Shown: positions 54,866 to 64,000 of the stretch, piece by piece
Position numbering within the stretch: the first letter of the stretch is position 1
Layout: every line of letters starts with the position of its first letter
DNA from: Lachnospiraceae bacterium
Lineage (GTDB): Bacteria; Bacillota; Clostridia; Lachnospirales; Lachnospiraceae
Reading direction: 5' to 3'
Length of the DNA: 64,000 nt
Assembly (NCBI GenBank): GCA_015057635.1
Contig: SVEB01000011.1
Coordinates: 124,001-188,000, forward strand
Position numbers and translations under genes: made by a program
Notes under the pieces: model-generated
Seen by the model: the letters and a program-made list of their open reading frames with translations, nothing else
Databases searched by the model: none
What the model was told of the DNA's origin: nothing

Positions 54866-55074
54866 GGCCGCCCAGCAGGTGCGGGCCGGGCATTAGGATT
54901 GGTATTTGGAATGTTCGGACCCATGAACGGACAAAAAGACGCCGCAGTTTTTGACTATCAGACAGGAAAGCACTGTCTGATAGTCAAAGACTGCGGCGTC
55001 TTTTTATTCGTCATGAGCCGGACATTCCGGAATACCGATCACTAGCATGTCCGGCTCGCACCTGCTGGACAGCC
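54866..55074. repeat. Long palindromic element, copy F (after dapL)
   Basis: An approximately 209-bp palindrome. Outer arm GGCCGCCCAGCAGGTGCG pairs with CGCACCTGCTGGACAGCC. Islands are GTTCGGACCCATGAACGGAC (54913-54932) and ATTCGTCATGAGCCGGACAT. The inner stem is GACGCCGCAG / CTGCGGCGTC, nearly the same as in copy A but with both outer bases changed together. Apex CAGACAG...CTGTCTG, A5/T5 flanks. Confidence 0.92.
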
Positions 55075-55234
55075 TGTTTGGTGAGACAGGGAGCAGTGTC
55101 CTGGATGTAACGGTTCCGAAGAGGCTTCGAAGGGGGCAGAAGATATGAGAAAATAAAGGTGTGGAGGATTAGGATGAGAGAATGATGTAATACTTTAATT
55201 GATAAGGAGGCATATGCTGCTTAGCAGGTGCATA
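55075..55234. other. Intergenic stretch before the LTA-synthase-like gene
   Basis: G/A-rich, with no gene or RNA structure recognised apart from a small ATATGCTGC...GCAGGTGCATAT imperfect inverted repeat near 55213-55235. Confidence 0.35.
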
Positions 55235-55262
55235 TTGAATTTTAGAGATGATATGCTATAAT
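55235..55262 (+). promoter_or_regulatory. Extended -10 promoter for the LTA-synthase-like gene
   Basis: TTGAAT (55235-55240), 16 bp, TGC-TATAAT (55254-55262), with a leader of about 105 nt. Confidence 0.55.
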
Positions 55263-55373
55263 AGTGTAAAAAAATGGTAAATTTTATGATAAATGGAGGA
55301 CAGAATCTGTATGCGACGCGAGTAGAGTGTTCTCCATAGTTTCATAGAATATAGGGAGTAGAGCAGGGGGGTC

Positions 55374-57566
55374 ATGAAGAATATGATGTTGAAGTGGAGT
55401 GAAAGGTGGAAGGAGACTTGGAAACGTGATGGAAAGAGAATGCTTGAGAGCATGCTTTTTTTGCCGGGAGTATTTGCGTTTGAGGAGGTGCTGTTTCATC
55501 TGCTTGTTTACCGGAAATTGGAGGCTTACTGTATTTACGGAGCAGGATTCGGCATTGCGGCAGGACTGTTTTTTACGATGATTGTGACGGCACTGCCTGA
55601 AAAGATCGAAAAGTGGGCAAGCCGTATCGTGACGGCTGGTGCCTGTCTTGTGTTTGTGGTACAGCTAGTGTTTCATTCCATTTTTAAAATCTTTCTATCT
55701 GTGTATTCGATCGGGGAGAATGGAAGTGATGTGCTGGAATTCTGGAAGGAAGCGCTGAATGCGATCCTTAAGAATAGCCTGGGAATCATCCTTTTGTTTT
55801 TGCCGCTTTTTTTATTGCTTGTTCTACAAAAGAAGGGCTTTCGGATGGTTCATTTTTCATGGCCTGGAATTGGAATCGTGGCGGCATCATGTGCGGGGAT
55901 TCATGTGCTTACTTTGGCCCTTTTGCTGATTCCGGGGAAGGATATGTACAGTCCGTATGACCTTTATAATAACGGATTTGTACAGGAACTTGGCGTGCAG
56001 AAGCTGGGGATGTTAACAGCAGTGAAGGAGGATATCAGGCAGGTGTTTTTTGGAGGGGACAGTCTTTCGCTGGATGATTCGGTGTTTCTTGCAATGACGG
56101 ATGAGGATGCGAAAATGGGAGACGGTACAGATGAGAATGGAGAGGAAGCAGGGGAGCAGGGCCTTGATAAAGAAACTGGGCAGAATGCAGATGAAAATTC
56201 GGATGGGAATGGAGGAAAGGAGCAAAGTGGAGAGGCAGGAAGAGAAGGAATGCAGGGAAATAGCGCGAGTGAAGTCACGGCGACGCCTTCTTTGACGCCG
56301 ACGCCTGTTCCGGTCGATACGTCGCCGAATGTGTTAAATCTGGACTTTGAGAAGATGGGGAAGGAAGAGGATAATGAGACAATTCGGAAGATGCATGAGT
56401 ATTTTGGAAAGGTGCAACCGACGAAGAAGAATGAGTATACCGGGATGTTTGAAGGTTATAACCTGATTGTGATCACGGCAGAAGGTTTTTCACCATGGGC
56501 GGTGGATGAGGAAGTGACGCCGACGCTTTACAAGCTGACTCATGAAGGTTTTGTATTTGAGAATTTTTATACGCCGATCTGGTGGACCAGTACGAGTGAT
56601 GGGGAGTATGTGTCGTTGATGAGCCTGATTCCGGGAGGGAGCAACAGTTTCTCGAAATCATCGCATAATGCGCTTCCGTTTTCATTGGCTCATCAGTTTT
56701 TAAGGCTTGGATATACGGCAAGGGCTTATCATGATCACAGCTATACGTATTATAACCGGGATGAGAGCCATCCGAATATGGGATATGACTATAAGGGAGC
56801 TGGCGGCGGAGGTCTTACGTTAAAGGAGACATGGCCGGAGTCTGATGTGGAAATGATGGATGTGACCGTGCCGGAATATGTGACCGATGAGAAGTTTCAT
56901 GTGTACTATATGACGGTAAGCGGGCATTTGGAGTATACATTTGGTGGAAACTATATGGCTTCTAAAAATAAGGAGTATGTAAAGGATCTTCCGTACTCGG
57001 ATCATGTGAAAGCATATATAGCCTGCCAAAAGGAGTTTGATCTGGCAATGAAGGATCTGATCGATCAGCTTAACGAAGCGGGTGTGGCGGATAAGACTGT
57101 GATTGCAGTCAGTGCGGATCATTATCCATATGGACTTACCAATGAGGAGATTTCAGAGGTGGCAGGGCATCCGATTGAGGAGAACTTTGAACTATATAAG
57201 AACCATTTCATATTGTGGAATGCCGCTATGAAGGAACCGATTTATGTGGAAAAATACTGCAGCAGCCTGGATATTATGCCGACATTATGCAACTTGTTTG
57301 GAATCGATTACGATTCCAGAGTATTTATGGGGCAGGATATTTTCTCAGATGCTTCTCCGCTTGTGATGTTCGCAAACCAAAGCTTTATTACTGATCTGGC
57401 ATCCTATAATTCAAAAACCGGGGAGGTTGTGAACTTTACCGATCGTGAGCTTCCGGAGGGATATATAAAACGAATAAATTCAGTTGTGAGGAATAAATTC
57501 AATATATCAGGGAACATACTAAAGTATGATTATTATTCTTATTTGGTCCCATATTTAGAAAATTAG
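55374..57566 (+). CDS. LTA synthase family membrane sulfatase-fold protein
   Basis: A 730-residue polyglycerolphosphate (lipoteichoic acid) synthase-like enzyme. About five membrane helices lie in residues 25-190. A long acidic, Gly-rich, low-complexity linker with Thr-Pro repeats (about 245-320) leads to the extracellular alkaline-phosphatase-like domain. The nucleophile is probably Thr407 in W-W-T-S-T-S-D-G-E-Y; further metal ligands lie in I-T-A-E-G-F, S-G-H-L-E-Y and S-A-D-H-Y-P-Y. Related enzymes build or modify glycerol-phosphate polymers at the cell surface. The start has AGGGGGG upstream. Confidence 0.85.
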   Translation: MKNMMLKWSERWKETWKRDGKRMLESMLFLPGVFAFEEVLFHLLVYRKLEAYCIYGAGFGIAAGLFFTMIVTALPEKIEKWASRIVTAGACLVFVVQLVFHSIFKIFLSVYSIGENGSDVLEFWKEALNAILKNSLGIILLFLPLFLLLVLQKKGFRMVHFSWPGIGIVAASCAGIHVLTLALLLIPGKDMYSPYDLYNNGFVQELGVQKLGMLTAVKEDIRQVFFGGDSLSLDDSVFLAMTDEDAKMGDGTDENGEEAGEQGLDKETGQNADENSDGNGGKEQSGEAGREGMQGNSASEVTATPSLTPTPVPVDTSPNVLNLDFEKMGKEEDNETIRKMHEYFGKVQPTKKNEYTGMFEGYNLIVITAEGFSPWAVDEEVTPTLYKLTHEGFVFENFYTPIWWTSTSDGEYVSLMSLIPGGSNSFSKSSHNALPFSLAHQFLRLGYTARAYHDHSYTYYNRDESHPNMGYDYKGAGGGGLTLKETWPESDVEMMDVTVPEYVTDEKFHVYYMTVSGHLEYTFGGNYMASKNKEYVKDLPYSDHVKAYIACQKEFDLAMKDLIDQLNEAGVADKTVIAVSADHYPYGLTNEEISEVAGHPIEENFELYKNHFILWNAAMKEPIYVEKYCSSLDIMPTLCNLFGIDYDSRVFMGQDIFSDASPLVMFANQSFITDLASYNSKTGEVVNFTDRELPEGYIKRINSVVRNKFNISGNILKYDYYSYLVPYLEN

Positions 57567-57636
57567 ATAGAAAGCATTAAATTACTTGATTTAGGGATTG
57601 TAAATAAAGTAAAAATATGGTAGTATATCAAGAATA

Positions 57637-57677
57637 GCAAAGGTGCTGTTAAAATCAGTACCTTTGCGTTTTTTTTA
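57637..57677 (+). terminator. Terminator after the LTA-synthase-like gene
   Basis: GCAAAGGT / ACCTTTGC stem with a CTG / CAG inner extension, then TTTTTTTT. It may lie downstream of a weak promoter (TTGTAA, 17 bp, TAGTAT at 57598-57626) and so could also be the first structure of the T-box transcript. Confidence 0.8.
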
Positions 57678-57705
57678 CTCCGATGAATGAAAATTTCATA
57701 AAAGA

Positions 57706-57977
57706 GAATCAGCGATGAAAGAGACTTTGATGTGTGTATGCATGGAACGACAGGAACGGCGTGTCACCGACTGAGAGCATGCCCTTTATGATAAGCACAT
57801 TACGGAACACTCTGGAGCTCGCGGGCTGAACAGGAAGTAGGTCCGCGCGTGGCACGCGTTAAGTGCAATTGAGGGGGAGCAGATGCAAGTTGGCTCCAAC
57901 GCGGGTGGTACCGCGGGAAAATTCAAATTTCTCGTCCCGGAATATTAATGATGATTAATGTTCCGGGGCTTTTTTTA
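57706..57977 (+). promoter_or_regulatory. T-box riboswitch controlling the AspRS-gatCAB operon
   Basis: Stem I is recognisable: CAGCGA (57710) / TCGC...GCTG base, GATGA kink-turn side, AGAG / CTCT, then ATGTG (57730-57734) / CACAT (57796-57800) above an internal loop whose 3' strand is TACGGAACA (57801-57809). That specifier strand offers overlapping codons GAA (Glu, 57805-57807) and AAC (Asn, 57806-57808). The T-box core GGGTGGTACCGCGG lies at 57903-57916. A terminator (CCCGGAA...TTCCGGGG then T7, 57935-57977) ends it. Uncharged tRNA would allow readthrough. Confidence 0.93.
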
Positions 57978-58035
57978 TATCTTAAATCTGTTACAGGATG
58001 GTCTCCGGAACGCTATAAGAAAAGGAGGATCTATT

Positions 58036-59373
58036 ATGCAGTATGTGACAGGAGTGAAAGAAAAACAGGATGGTTCCATCGCGGGTTTAATGGCAGGAAG
58101 CATGAGAGGTGAAGTGTCGATAAAGGGAGCGGTTCATGCAATTCGTGATATGGCGGACTTTATGTTTATTGTTTTAAGAAGATGGGACGGACTTGTGCAG
58201 TGTGTGTTTGAGTCCGAACGGATGCCTTCTTCTAAACGGCATTTCCTAAAGGAAGGAATGACGCTATGTGTAAAAGGGGATATCCGAAAAGAAGAGCGTG
58301 CGCCGCATGGCTTTGAGATTGTTTTAACAAACATTGAGATCTTATCCTCTCCGGCAAAGGATTCTACAATGCCTGTGCCGATTGGAAAATGGAAGTTAAG
58401 TACTTCTCTTGAGACGAGGCTATCCCTTCGCCCGATTACCCTTCGTAATATTCGAGAAAGAGCGATCTTTAAGATTCAGGAGGGGCTTATAAGAGGATTC
58501 CGGGATTTTTTATACACCGAGCATTTCACCGAGATTCATACCCCAAAGATTGTGGCTGGCAATGCAGAAGGCGGGGCGAATGTATTTAAGATGGAGTATT
58601 TCGGGAAGCGCGCGTTTCTAGCGCAGAGCCCCCAGTTTTATAAACAGATGATGGTCGGTGTGTATGACCGGGTATTTGAGACGGCACCTGTATTTCGGGC
58701 AGAGAAACATAATACAACCAGACATTTAAATGAGTATACCAGCCTTGATTTTGAGATGGGCTATATTGAAAGCTTTTATGACATTATGGAAATGGAGACG
58801 GCCATGCTTGCCTATACCTTTGCATTACTCAAAAAAGAGTATCAGGAGGAAATTCGCATTTTAGATATTACACTGCCGGATGTATCAAAGATTCCGTATG
58901 TACGGTTTGATGAGGCAAAGTGTCTTGTTTCGGAAAAATACGGGCGTGTGATGAGAAATCCCTATGACTTGGAACCGGAAGAAGAAGTGTTAATCGGCCG
59001 GTATTTTAAAGAAGAGTGTGGTTCTGACTTTGTATTCGTCACGCATTATCCAAGCAGGAAGCGTCCATTTTATGCGATGGATGATCCAGATGACACGAAA
59101 TTCACATTAAGCTTTGATTTGTTGTTTAAAGGCATGGAGATCACGACAGGAGGGCAGCGAATTCATTCGTATGAGGAACAGGTTGAGAAAATGAAGAAGC
59201 GAGGGATGGAGATTTCTGATTTTTCAAATTATCTGATGATTCATAAACATGGAATGCCTCCTCATGGAGGTCTTGGAATTGGCCTAGAGCGTCTTACAAT
59301 GCGGCTTTTAGACGAAGCAAATGTAAGGGAGACGACGCTCTTTCCAAGGGATGTGACAAGATTAGAGCCATAG
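58036..59373 (+). CDS. aspS2: Aspartate--tRNA(Asp/Asn) ligase, archaeal/non-discriminating type
   Basis: A 445-residue class II synthetase of the short archaeal-type AspRS form, without the GAD insertion of the bacterial enzyme at 35677. It shows the OB-fold N-domain, motif 2 F-R-A-E-K-H-N-T-T-R-H-L-N-E (Arg221) and motif 3 G-L-G-I-G-L-E-R-L. In bacteria that use GatCAB such an enzyme mischarges tRNA(Asn) with aspartate, which the amidotransferase converts to asparagine. It is followed by gatC-gatA-gatB and preceded by a T-box, which supports this role. The frame is open from 57958, but AAAGGAGGA precedes ATG 58036. Confidence 0.9.
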   Translation: MQYVTGVKEKQDGSIAGLMAGSMRGEVSIKGAVHAIRDMADFMFIVLRRWDGLVQCVFESERMPSSKRHFLKEGMTLCVKGDIRKEERAPHGFEIVLTNIEILSSPAKDSTMPVPIGKWKLSTSLETRLSLRPITLRNIRERAIFKIQEGLIRGFRDFLYTEHFTEIHTPKIVAGNAEGGANVFKMEYFGKRAFLAQSPQFYKQMMVGVYDRVFETAPVFRAEKHNTTRHLNEYTSLDFEMGYIESFYDIMEMETAMLAYTFALLKKEYQEEIRILDITLPDVSKIPYVRFDEAKCLVSEKYGRVMRNPYDLEPEEEVLIGRYFKEECGSDFVFVTHYPSRKRPFYAMDDPDDTKFTLSFDLLFKGMEITTGGQRIHSYEEQVEKMKKRGMEISDFSNYLMIHKHGMPPHGGLGIGLERLTMRLLDEANVRETTLFPRDVTRLEP

Positions 59374-59385
59374 GAGGAGAGAGTT

Positions 59386-59673
59386 ATGATTATTACCGGT
59401 GAGACCATTGATTATGTAGCAGCATTGGCAAAGATTCAGCTGTCAGAAGAGGAAAGGCTGCGGGCTAAGAAGGATTTAGGAGAAATCATTGGGTATATGG
59501 AACGGATGAATGAACTGGATACGACGGATGTGGAGCCAATGTCTCATGCATTCCCGTTATCCAACGTATTTCGTGAGGATGAGATCACGAATGGCGATGA
59601 GAGGGAAGCAATGCTTTTAAATGCGCCAAATCAGAAGGATGGATATTTTGTTGTGCCAAAGACAGTGGAATGA
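59386..59673 (+). CDS. gatC: Asp/Glu-tRNA amidotransferase subunit C
   Basis: A 95-residue protein that holds GatA and GatB together. The family pattern V-A-A-L-A-K-I-Q-L-S-E-E-E, L-D-T-T-D-V-E-P-M-S-H and R-E-D-E is clear. GGAGGAGAG precedes the ATG. It lies 12 nt after the AspRS gene. Confidence 0.93.
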   Translation: MIITGETIDYVAALAKIQLSEEERLRAKKDLGEIIGYMERMNELDTTDVEPMSHAFPLSNVFREDEITNGDEREAMLLNAPNQKDGYFVVPKTVE

Positions 59674-59690
59674 TGGGAAGAGGTGAGAAG

Positions 59691-61223
59691 ATGGAGATAA
59701 CCATAAAACCTGAGATGGCAAAGAAAATAGAGATAGCAGACAAAATAGAGAGAGCAAAGAAAACACAGATAACACAGATAACAGCCTGTGAGCTTGGAAA
59801 ACTGATAAAGGAACGAAAAATCAGCGCAGTGGAGGCAATGGAGGAACAGCTAGCAGCGATAAAAAAGAGGGAGACCGACTATCAGTGCTATCTGACAGTT
59901 GCAGAGGAGGAAGCCCTAGAGGAAGCAAAGAGAGTACAGGCGGGAATCGATTCCGGCATGTATGCCGATTCGCCGCTCGCCGGTGTGCCGATTGCGGTGA
60001 AAGATAATATTTGCACAAAAGGAATAAGAACAACGTGTGCTTCTAAAATGTTAGAGAATTTTATCCCACCATATGATGCTACCGTTATAAGACGGTTAAA
60101 GGAAGCCGGAATGGTCATGATTGGCAAGGTAAACATGGATGAGTTCGCAATGGGCAGCACGACTGAGACGTCTTATTTTAAGCAGACAAAGAATCCATGG
60201 GATATAACGAGAGTTCCAGGAGGCTCGTCCGGCGGGGCAGCAGCTGCGGTAGCCGCGGAAGAAGCATTTCTTGCACTGGGTTCCGATACCGGCGGTTCTA
60301 TCAGACAGCCAAGTTCCTTTTGCGGTGTGACCGGTTTGAAGCCGACTTACGGAACGGTATCCCGGTATGGTCTAATCGCCTATGCATCTTCGTTAGACCA
60401 GATTGGACCGATTGGAAGAGATGTGACGGACTGTGCCGCTTTATTAGAGGCGATTGCCGGCAGCGATCCTTATGATTCCACCTGCGTCGCTTCTAAGACT
60501 TCTGCTTATCGGGGGGCATTAGGAAACGATATATCCGGAATGCGGATCGGGATTCCAAACGGATATTTGAGTGAAGGACTTGAGGAAGCGGTAAAGGAGA
60601 AAATCCTAAAAGCATCTGAAGTTTTCGAACAAAAAGGGGCCAAGGTAGAATTTTTTGATCTGCCGGCTTTTACGTATGCAATACCGGCTTACTATGTAAT
60701 CGCTTCGGCGGAAGCAAGTTCCAATCTATCAAGGTTTGATGGTGTGAAATACGGATACCGCACGCCAGAGTTTGAGAATCTGAAGGAGTTATATGAGAAG
60801 ACAAGAAGCGAAGGGTTCGGGGATGAAGTAAAGCGGAGAATGATGATTGGAGCCTTTGTATTAAGTTCCGGTTATTATGATGCGTATTATAATAAAGCGT
60901 TAAAAGTAAAAGCGGTGATTAAGAAAGCATTCGATCAGGCATTTTCAAACTATGATATGATCTTAGGACCGACAGCTCCAACGACAGCACCAAAGCTTGG
61001 AGAAAGCCTAGTAGATCCGCTTAAGATGTATTTGGGAGATATCTATACGGTATCGGTAAATTTAGCCGGACTTCCGGCAATCAGTCTTCCGTGCGGGGAA
61101 GACGGTAATGGGATGCCAGTGGGAATGCAGCTCATAGGAAAGCCTTTTGGTGAAAAGATAATTCTTCAGGCGGCGTATTCGTTTGAGCAGACAAGAGGGT
61201 ATAAGAGACCATTTGACAGATAA
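59691..61223 (+). CDS. gatA: Asp/Glu-tRNA amidotransferase subunit A
   Basis: Glutaminase/amidase subunit that supplies ammonia for Asp-tRNA(Asn) and Glu-tRNA(Gln) amidation. The amidase-signature catalytic triad is Lys104 (I-A-V-K-D-N), cis-Ser179 (G-G-S-S-G-G) and Ser203 (T-G-G-S-I-R-Q-P). These sit about 25 residues later than in typical GatA because of an N-terminal extension rich in Lys, Ile and Glu. An ATG at 59670 overlaps the gatC stop, but AGGTGAG is well placed for 59691. If 59670 is used the protein gains 7 residues. Confidence 0.95.
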   Translation: MEITIKPEMAKKIEIADKIERAKKTQITQITACELGKLIKERKISAVEAMEEQLAAIKKRETDYQCYLTVAEEEALEEAKRVQAGIDSGMYADSPLAGVPIAVKDNICTKGIRTTCASKMLENFIPPYDATVIRRLKEAGMVMIGKVNMDEFAMGSTTETSYFKQTKNPWDITRVPGGSSGGAAAAVAAEEAFLALGSDTGGSIRQPSSFCGVTGLKPTYGTVSRYGLIAYASSLDQIGPIGRDVTDCAALLEAIAGSDPYDSTCVASKTSAYRGALGNDISGMRIGIPNGYLSEGLEEAVKEKILKASEVFEQKGAKVEFFDLPAFTYAIPAYYVIASAEASSNLSRFDGVKYGYRTPEFENLKELYEKTRSEGFGDEVKRRMMIGAFVLSSGYYDAYYNKALKVKAVIKKAFDQAFSNYDMILGPTAPTTAPKLGESLVDPLKMYLGDIYTVSVNLAGLPAISLPCGEDGNGMPVGMQLIGKPFGEKIILQAAYSFEQTRGYKRPFDR

Positions 61224-61319
61224 ATTGGAGTTGTAAAGCGGTGAGTTACTGCTAAAAGAAATGGATAGAATGCCAGTAAAATGGCATAAATGAAATCTTA
61301 GTTAGAAAGGAAGGGTGTT

Positions 61320-62747
<1,428 letters not shown>

Positions 62748-62801
62748 GGTGAAAGAAGCAGGAAGAGAGGGGGCTAGCGTAGAAAGAAGCGGTAAGAGAA
62801 G

Positions 62802-62857
62802 CAAAAATCAGTGTGGCAGTTTACGAGTGGTAAGGGAAACTGTCACACTGATTTTTG
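62802..62857. terminator. Bidirectional terminator between gatB and the nrnA-like gene
   Basis: CAAAAATCAGTGTGGCAGTTT and AAACTGTCACACTGATTTTTG form a long stem with A5 and T5 ends. It lies between the gatB stop (62747) and the stop of the - strand gene (62858), so it serves both. Confidence 0.88.
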
Positions 62858-63871
62858 TTAGCATACGGAGCTGTCGTAGCTAGGAGATGGAAGGCTTGTA
62901 AATTGAACTAAGAGAATGAGACGTTCTTCTACGTGTTGCGCGATGGACTCGGCTTCTTTCTCAGAGGTAATGTTCGGGATAAAGCCAGCTGCCATATCGG
63001 AGTGGCCGCCGCCGTCACCTAGGCCGTATAGGGCCTGACGAATGATTTCGCTGGCATCTAATGATTCGTTGGAACTACGGACAGAGAATTTTAATCCTCC
63101 GGCTCGAAAGGAGTAGACCATTACGAATTCCAGTTCAGATAGGGTTAGAAAAAAGTCGGAGACGGAGGCAATGATTCCTTCCGGACAGTTTTTACCGATA
63201 TCTGCAATGCCAATATTGCGACAGATCTTCAGATTTTTAATGGCTTCCTGATAGTTCATTAAGTCACCGCGTTTCAAGCTGCTTGTCTCAAATTTACGGA
63301 GCTTGACTAAGTTCGCTGCTTTGTAAAGAGGAGAGAACATATCGATATCTAAGTCGCTTACACCACGGGACATATGGGCCGTATCCATCTGCTGGCCATA
63401 TACAAGTGCTGTCGCAACATCTTCCGAAAGCGGTATGTCATTTTCAAAAAAGTAGCTGGCAATAATGGAGGAACAAGCGCCGACATTGCTACGGATATCA
63501 TAGAAACGATAGCAGTCGGTATTCTGTTGCTTGTGGTGGTCAATGCATGCAATTTCATTGCCGCGGAGCTCTCTGACATTGATATTGCCTTTTTGTGCAT
63601 CCACAATGACGATCTCATCTTCGGTGAGAATATCCAGATCCTCTACCGGGTACAAAGTGATGTGGAGCAGCTCGATCATTTTTAAGGTATTATCTTTATC
63701 AATAATTCCATGATATGCAATGATGGAATCAATGCCTTTGTAACGTAAGAGTGCCTGCAGTCCCACTGCACTGGCGAGTGCATCCTGATCGGGATAGTTG
63801 TGCATCTGTATGTAGACATGATTTCCTTTTATGCAGCGTACTAATTCATTTAGTTTCGTCATTGCGTTCAT
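62858..63871 (-). CDS. nrnA: DHH/DHHA1 phosphoesterase, NrnA-like
   Basis: A 337-residue DHH-family enzyme. The N-terminal domain has N-Y-P-D-Q-D-A (Asp28, Asp30) and the signature D111-H-H-K; the C-terminal DHHA1 domain has G-G-G-H-S-D-M-A-A-G. Relatives are nanoRNases that degrade short oligonucleotides or pAp/pApA, and some act on cyclic dinucleotide products; I cannot separate these from sequence alone. ATGs at 63871 and 63862 both fit; AAAGG is close to the first and better spaced for the second. 63872-64000 shows nothing further. Confidence 0.87.
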   Translation of the reverse strand: MNAMTKLNELVRCIKGNHVYIQMHNYPDQDALASAVGLQALLRYKGIDSIIAYHGIIDKDNTLKMIELLHITLYPVEDLDILTEDEIVIVDAQKGNINVRELRGNEIACIDHHKQQNTDCYRFYDIRSNVGACSSIIASYFFENDIPLSEDVATALVYGQQMDTAHMSRGVSDLDIDMFSPLYKAANLVKLRKFETSSLKRGDLMNYQEAIKNLKICRNIGIADIGKNCPEGIIASVSDFFLTLSELEFVMVYSFRAGGLKFSVRSSNESLDASEIIRQALYGLGDGGGHSDMAAGFIPNITSEKEAESIAQHVEERLILLVQFTSLPSPSYDSSVC

Positions 63872-64000
63872 ACCTTTCTATAACGTTGAGAATAATTATA
63901 CCATATGATGTAAAAAATGACATTAAAAATTCTAATAAATGATACGATAAAAATCAGTTGCATTTCAGGGAAAAATCCGTTACACTTTTCTTAGATATAC

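Noticed and set aside
10551-55074. CRISPR array or IS element as an explanation for the dispersed palindromes
   Set aside because: Copies are kilobases apart, have no spacers, encode no protein and show no target duplications or transposase; they fit a non-coding hairpin family.

Overview
The window looks like chromosomal DNA of a spore-forming anaerobic Firmicute of class Clostridia, most likely family Lachnospiraceae. The evidence is the gene set and style: an accB-fabZ-accC-accD-accA cluster, an oxygen-sensitive class III ribonucleotide reductase, meso-diaminopimelate synthesis by DapL, HemZ, GatCAB with a non-discriminating AspRS under a T-box, a B12 riboswitch, Csp-type and SleC-type spore germination proteins, A/G-rich leading-strand genes and strong AGGAGG ribosome binding sites. 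Almost every gene is on the + strand. Only sleC, upp and the nrnA-like gene are on the - strand. I see no tRNA or rRNA gene, prophage, transposase or CRISPR array.

Layout. 1-4.2 kb: fatty-acid initiation (acetyl-CoA carboxylase subunits and FabZ). 4.4-9.2 kb: Csp-like subtilisin, membrane GGDEF-like protein, TPR lipoprotein. 9.3-16.9 kb: hflX, nrdD with two NrdR boxes, thyA, folA, ilvE (deoxynucleotide and folate metabolism plus branched-chain amino acids). 17-20 kb: polysaccharide deacetylase and, convergently, sleC. 20.2-24.7 kb: carAB. 25.4-28.8 kb: a GNAT gene split by an in-frame stop, a pyruvyltransferase/F420-hydrogenase-beta fusion, apt. 29.5-37.5 kb: relA/spoT, a metallo-hydrolase, hemZ, hisS, aspS. 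38-43.4 kb: DUF1294 protein, cold shock protein, galM, upp (-), a membrane REC-HPt protein and a small membrane protein. 43.4-46.7 kb: B12 riboswitch and an uptake ABC transporter. 46.7-50.7 kb: PdaB-like deacetylase, chemoreceptor, PHP phosphatase. 50.6-54.8 kb: glnA with an ANTAR regulator, dapF, dapL. 55.4-57.6 kb: LTA-synthase-like protein. 57.7-62.7 kb: T-box, non-discriminating aspS, gatCAB. 62.9-63.9 kb: nrnA-like DHH phosphoesterase (-).

How genes connect. thyA, folA and nrdD all feed dNTP supply. carAB, upp and apt handle pyrimidine and purine nucleotides. The ND-AspRS with GatCAB makes Asn-tRNA(Asn) and Gln-tRNA(Gln) by transamidation, and the T-box specifier loop reads GAAC, so it could sense both tRNA(Glu) and tRNA(Asn). 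glnA supplies glutamine and sits beside an RNA-binding antiterminator gene. The Csp-like protease and SleC fit a protease/cortex-hydrolase germination pair.

The most unusual feature is a dispersed family of six very long palindromes (about 205-265 bp each) at 10551, 18010, 24687, 28779, 49415 and 54866. Each begins within about 20 nt of a + strand stop codon. They share short sequence islands (GTTCGGACGCATGAGCGGAC; CAGACAG-loop-CTGTCTG; GTTCGTCATGAGCCGGACAT), separated by arm segments that differ from locus to locus yet stay self-complementary within each copy. Two further giant palindromes (37469-37768 and 40114-40223) sit in the same position but lack the islands. I do not recognise this family. 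It behaves like a structured 3'-end RNA, terminator or REP-like repeat.
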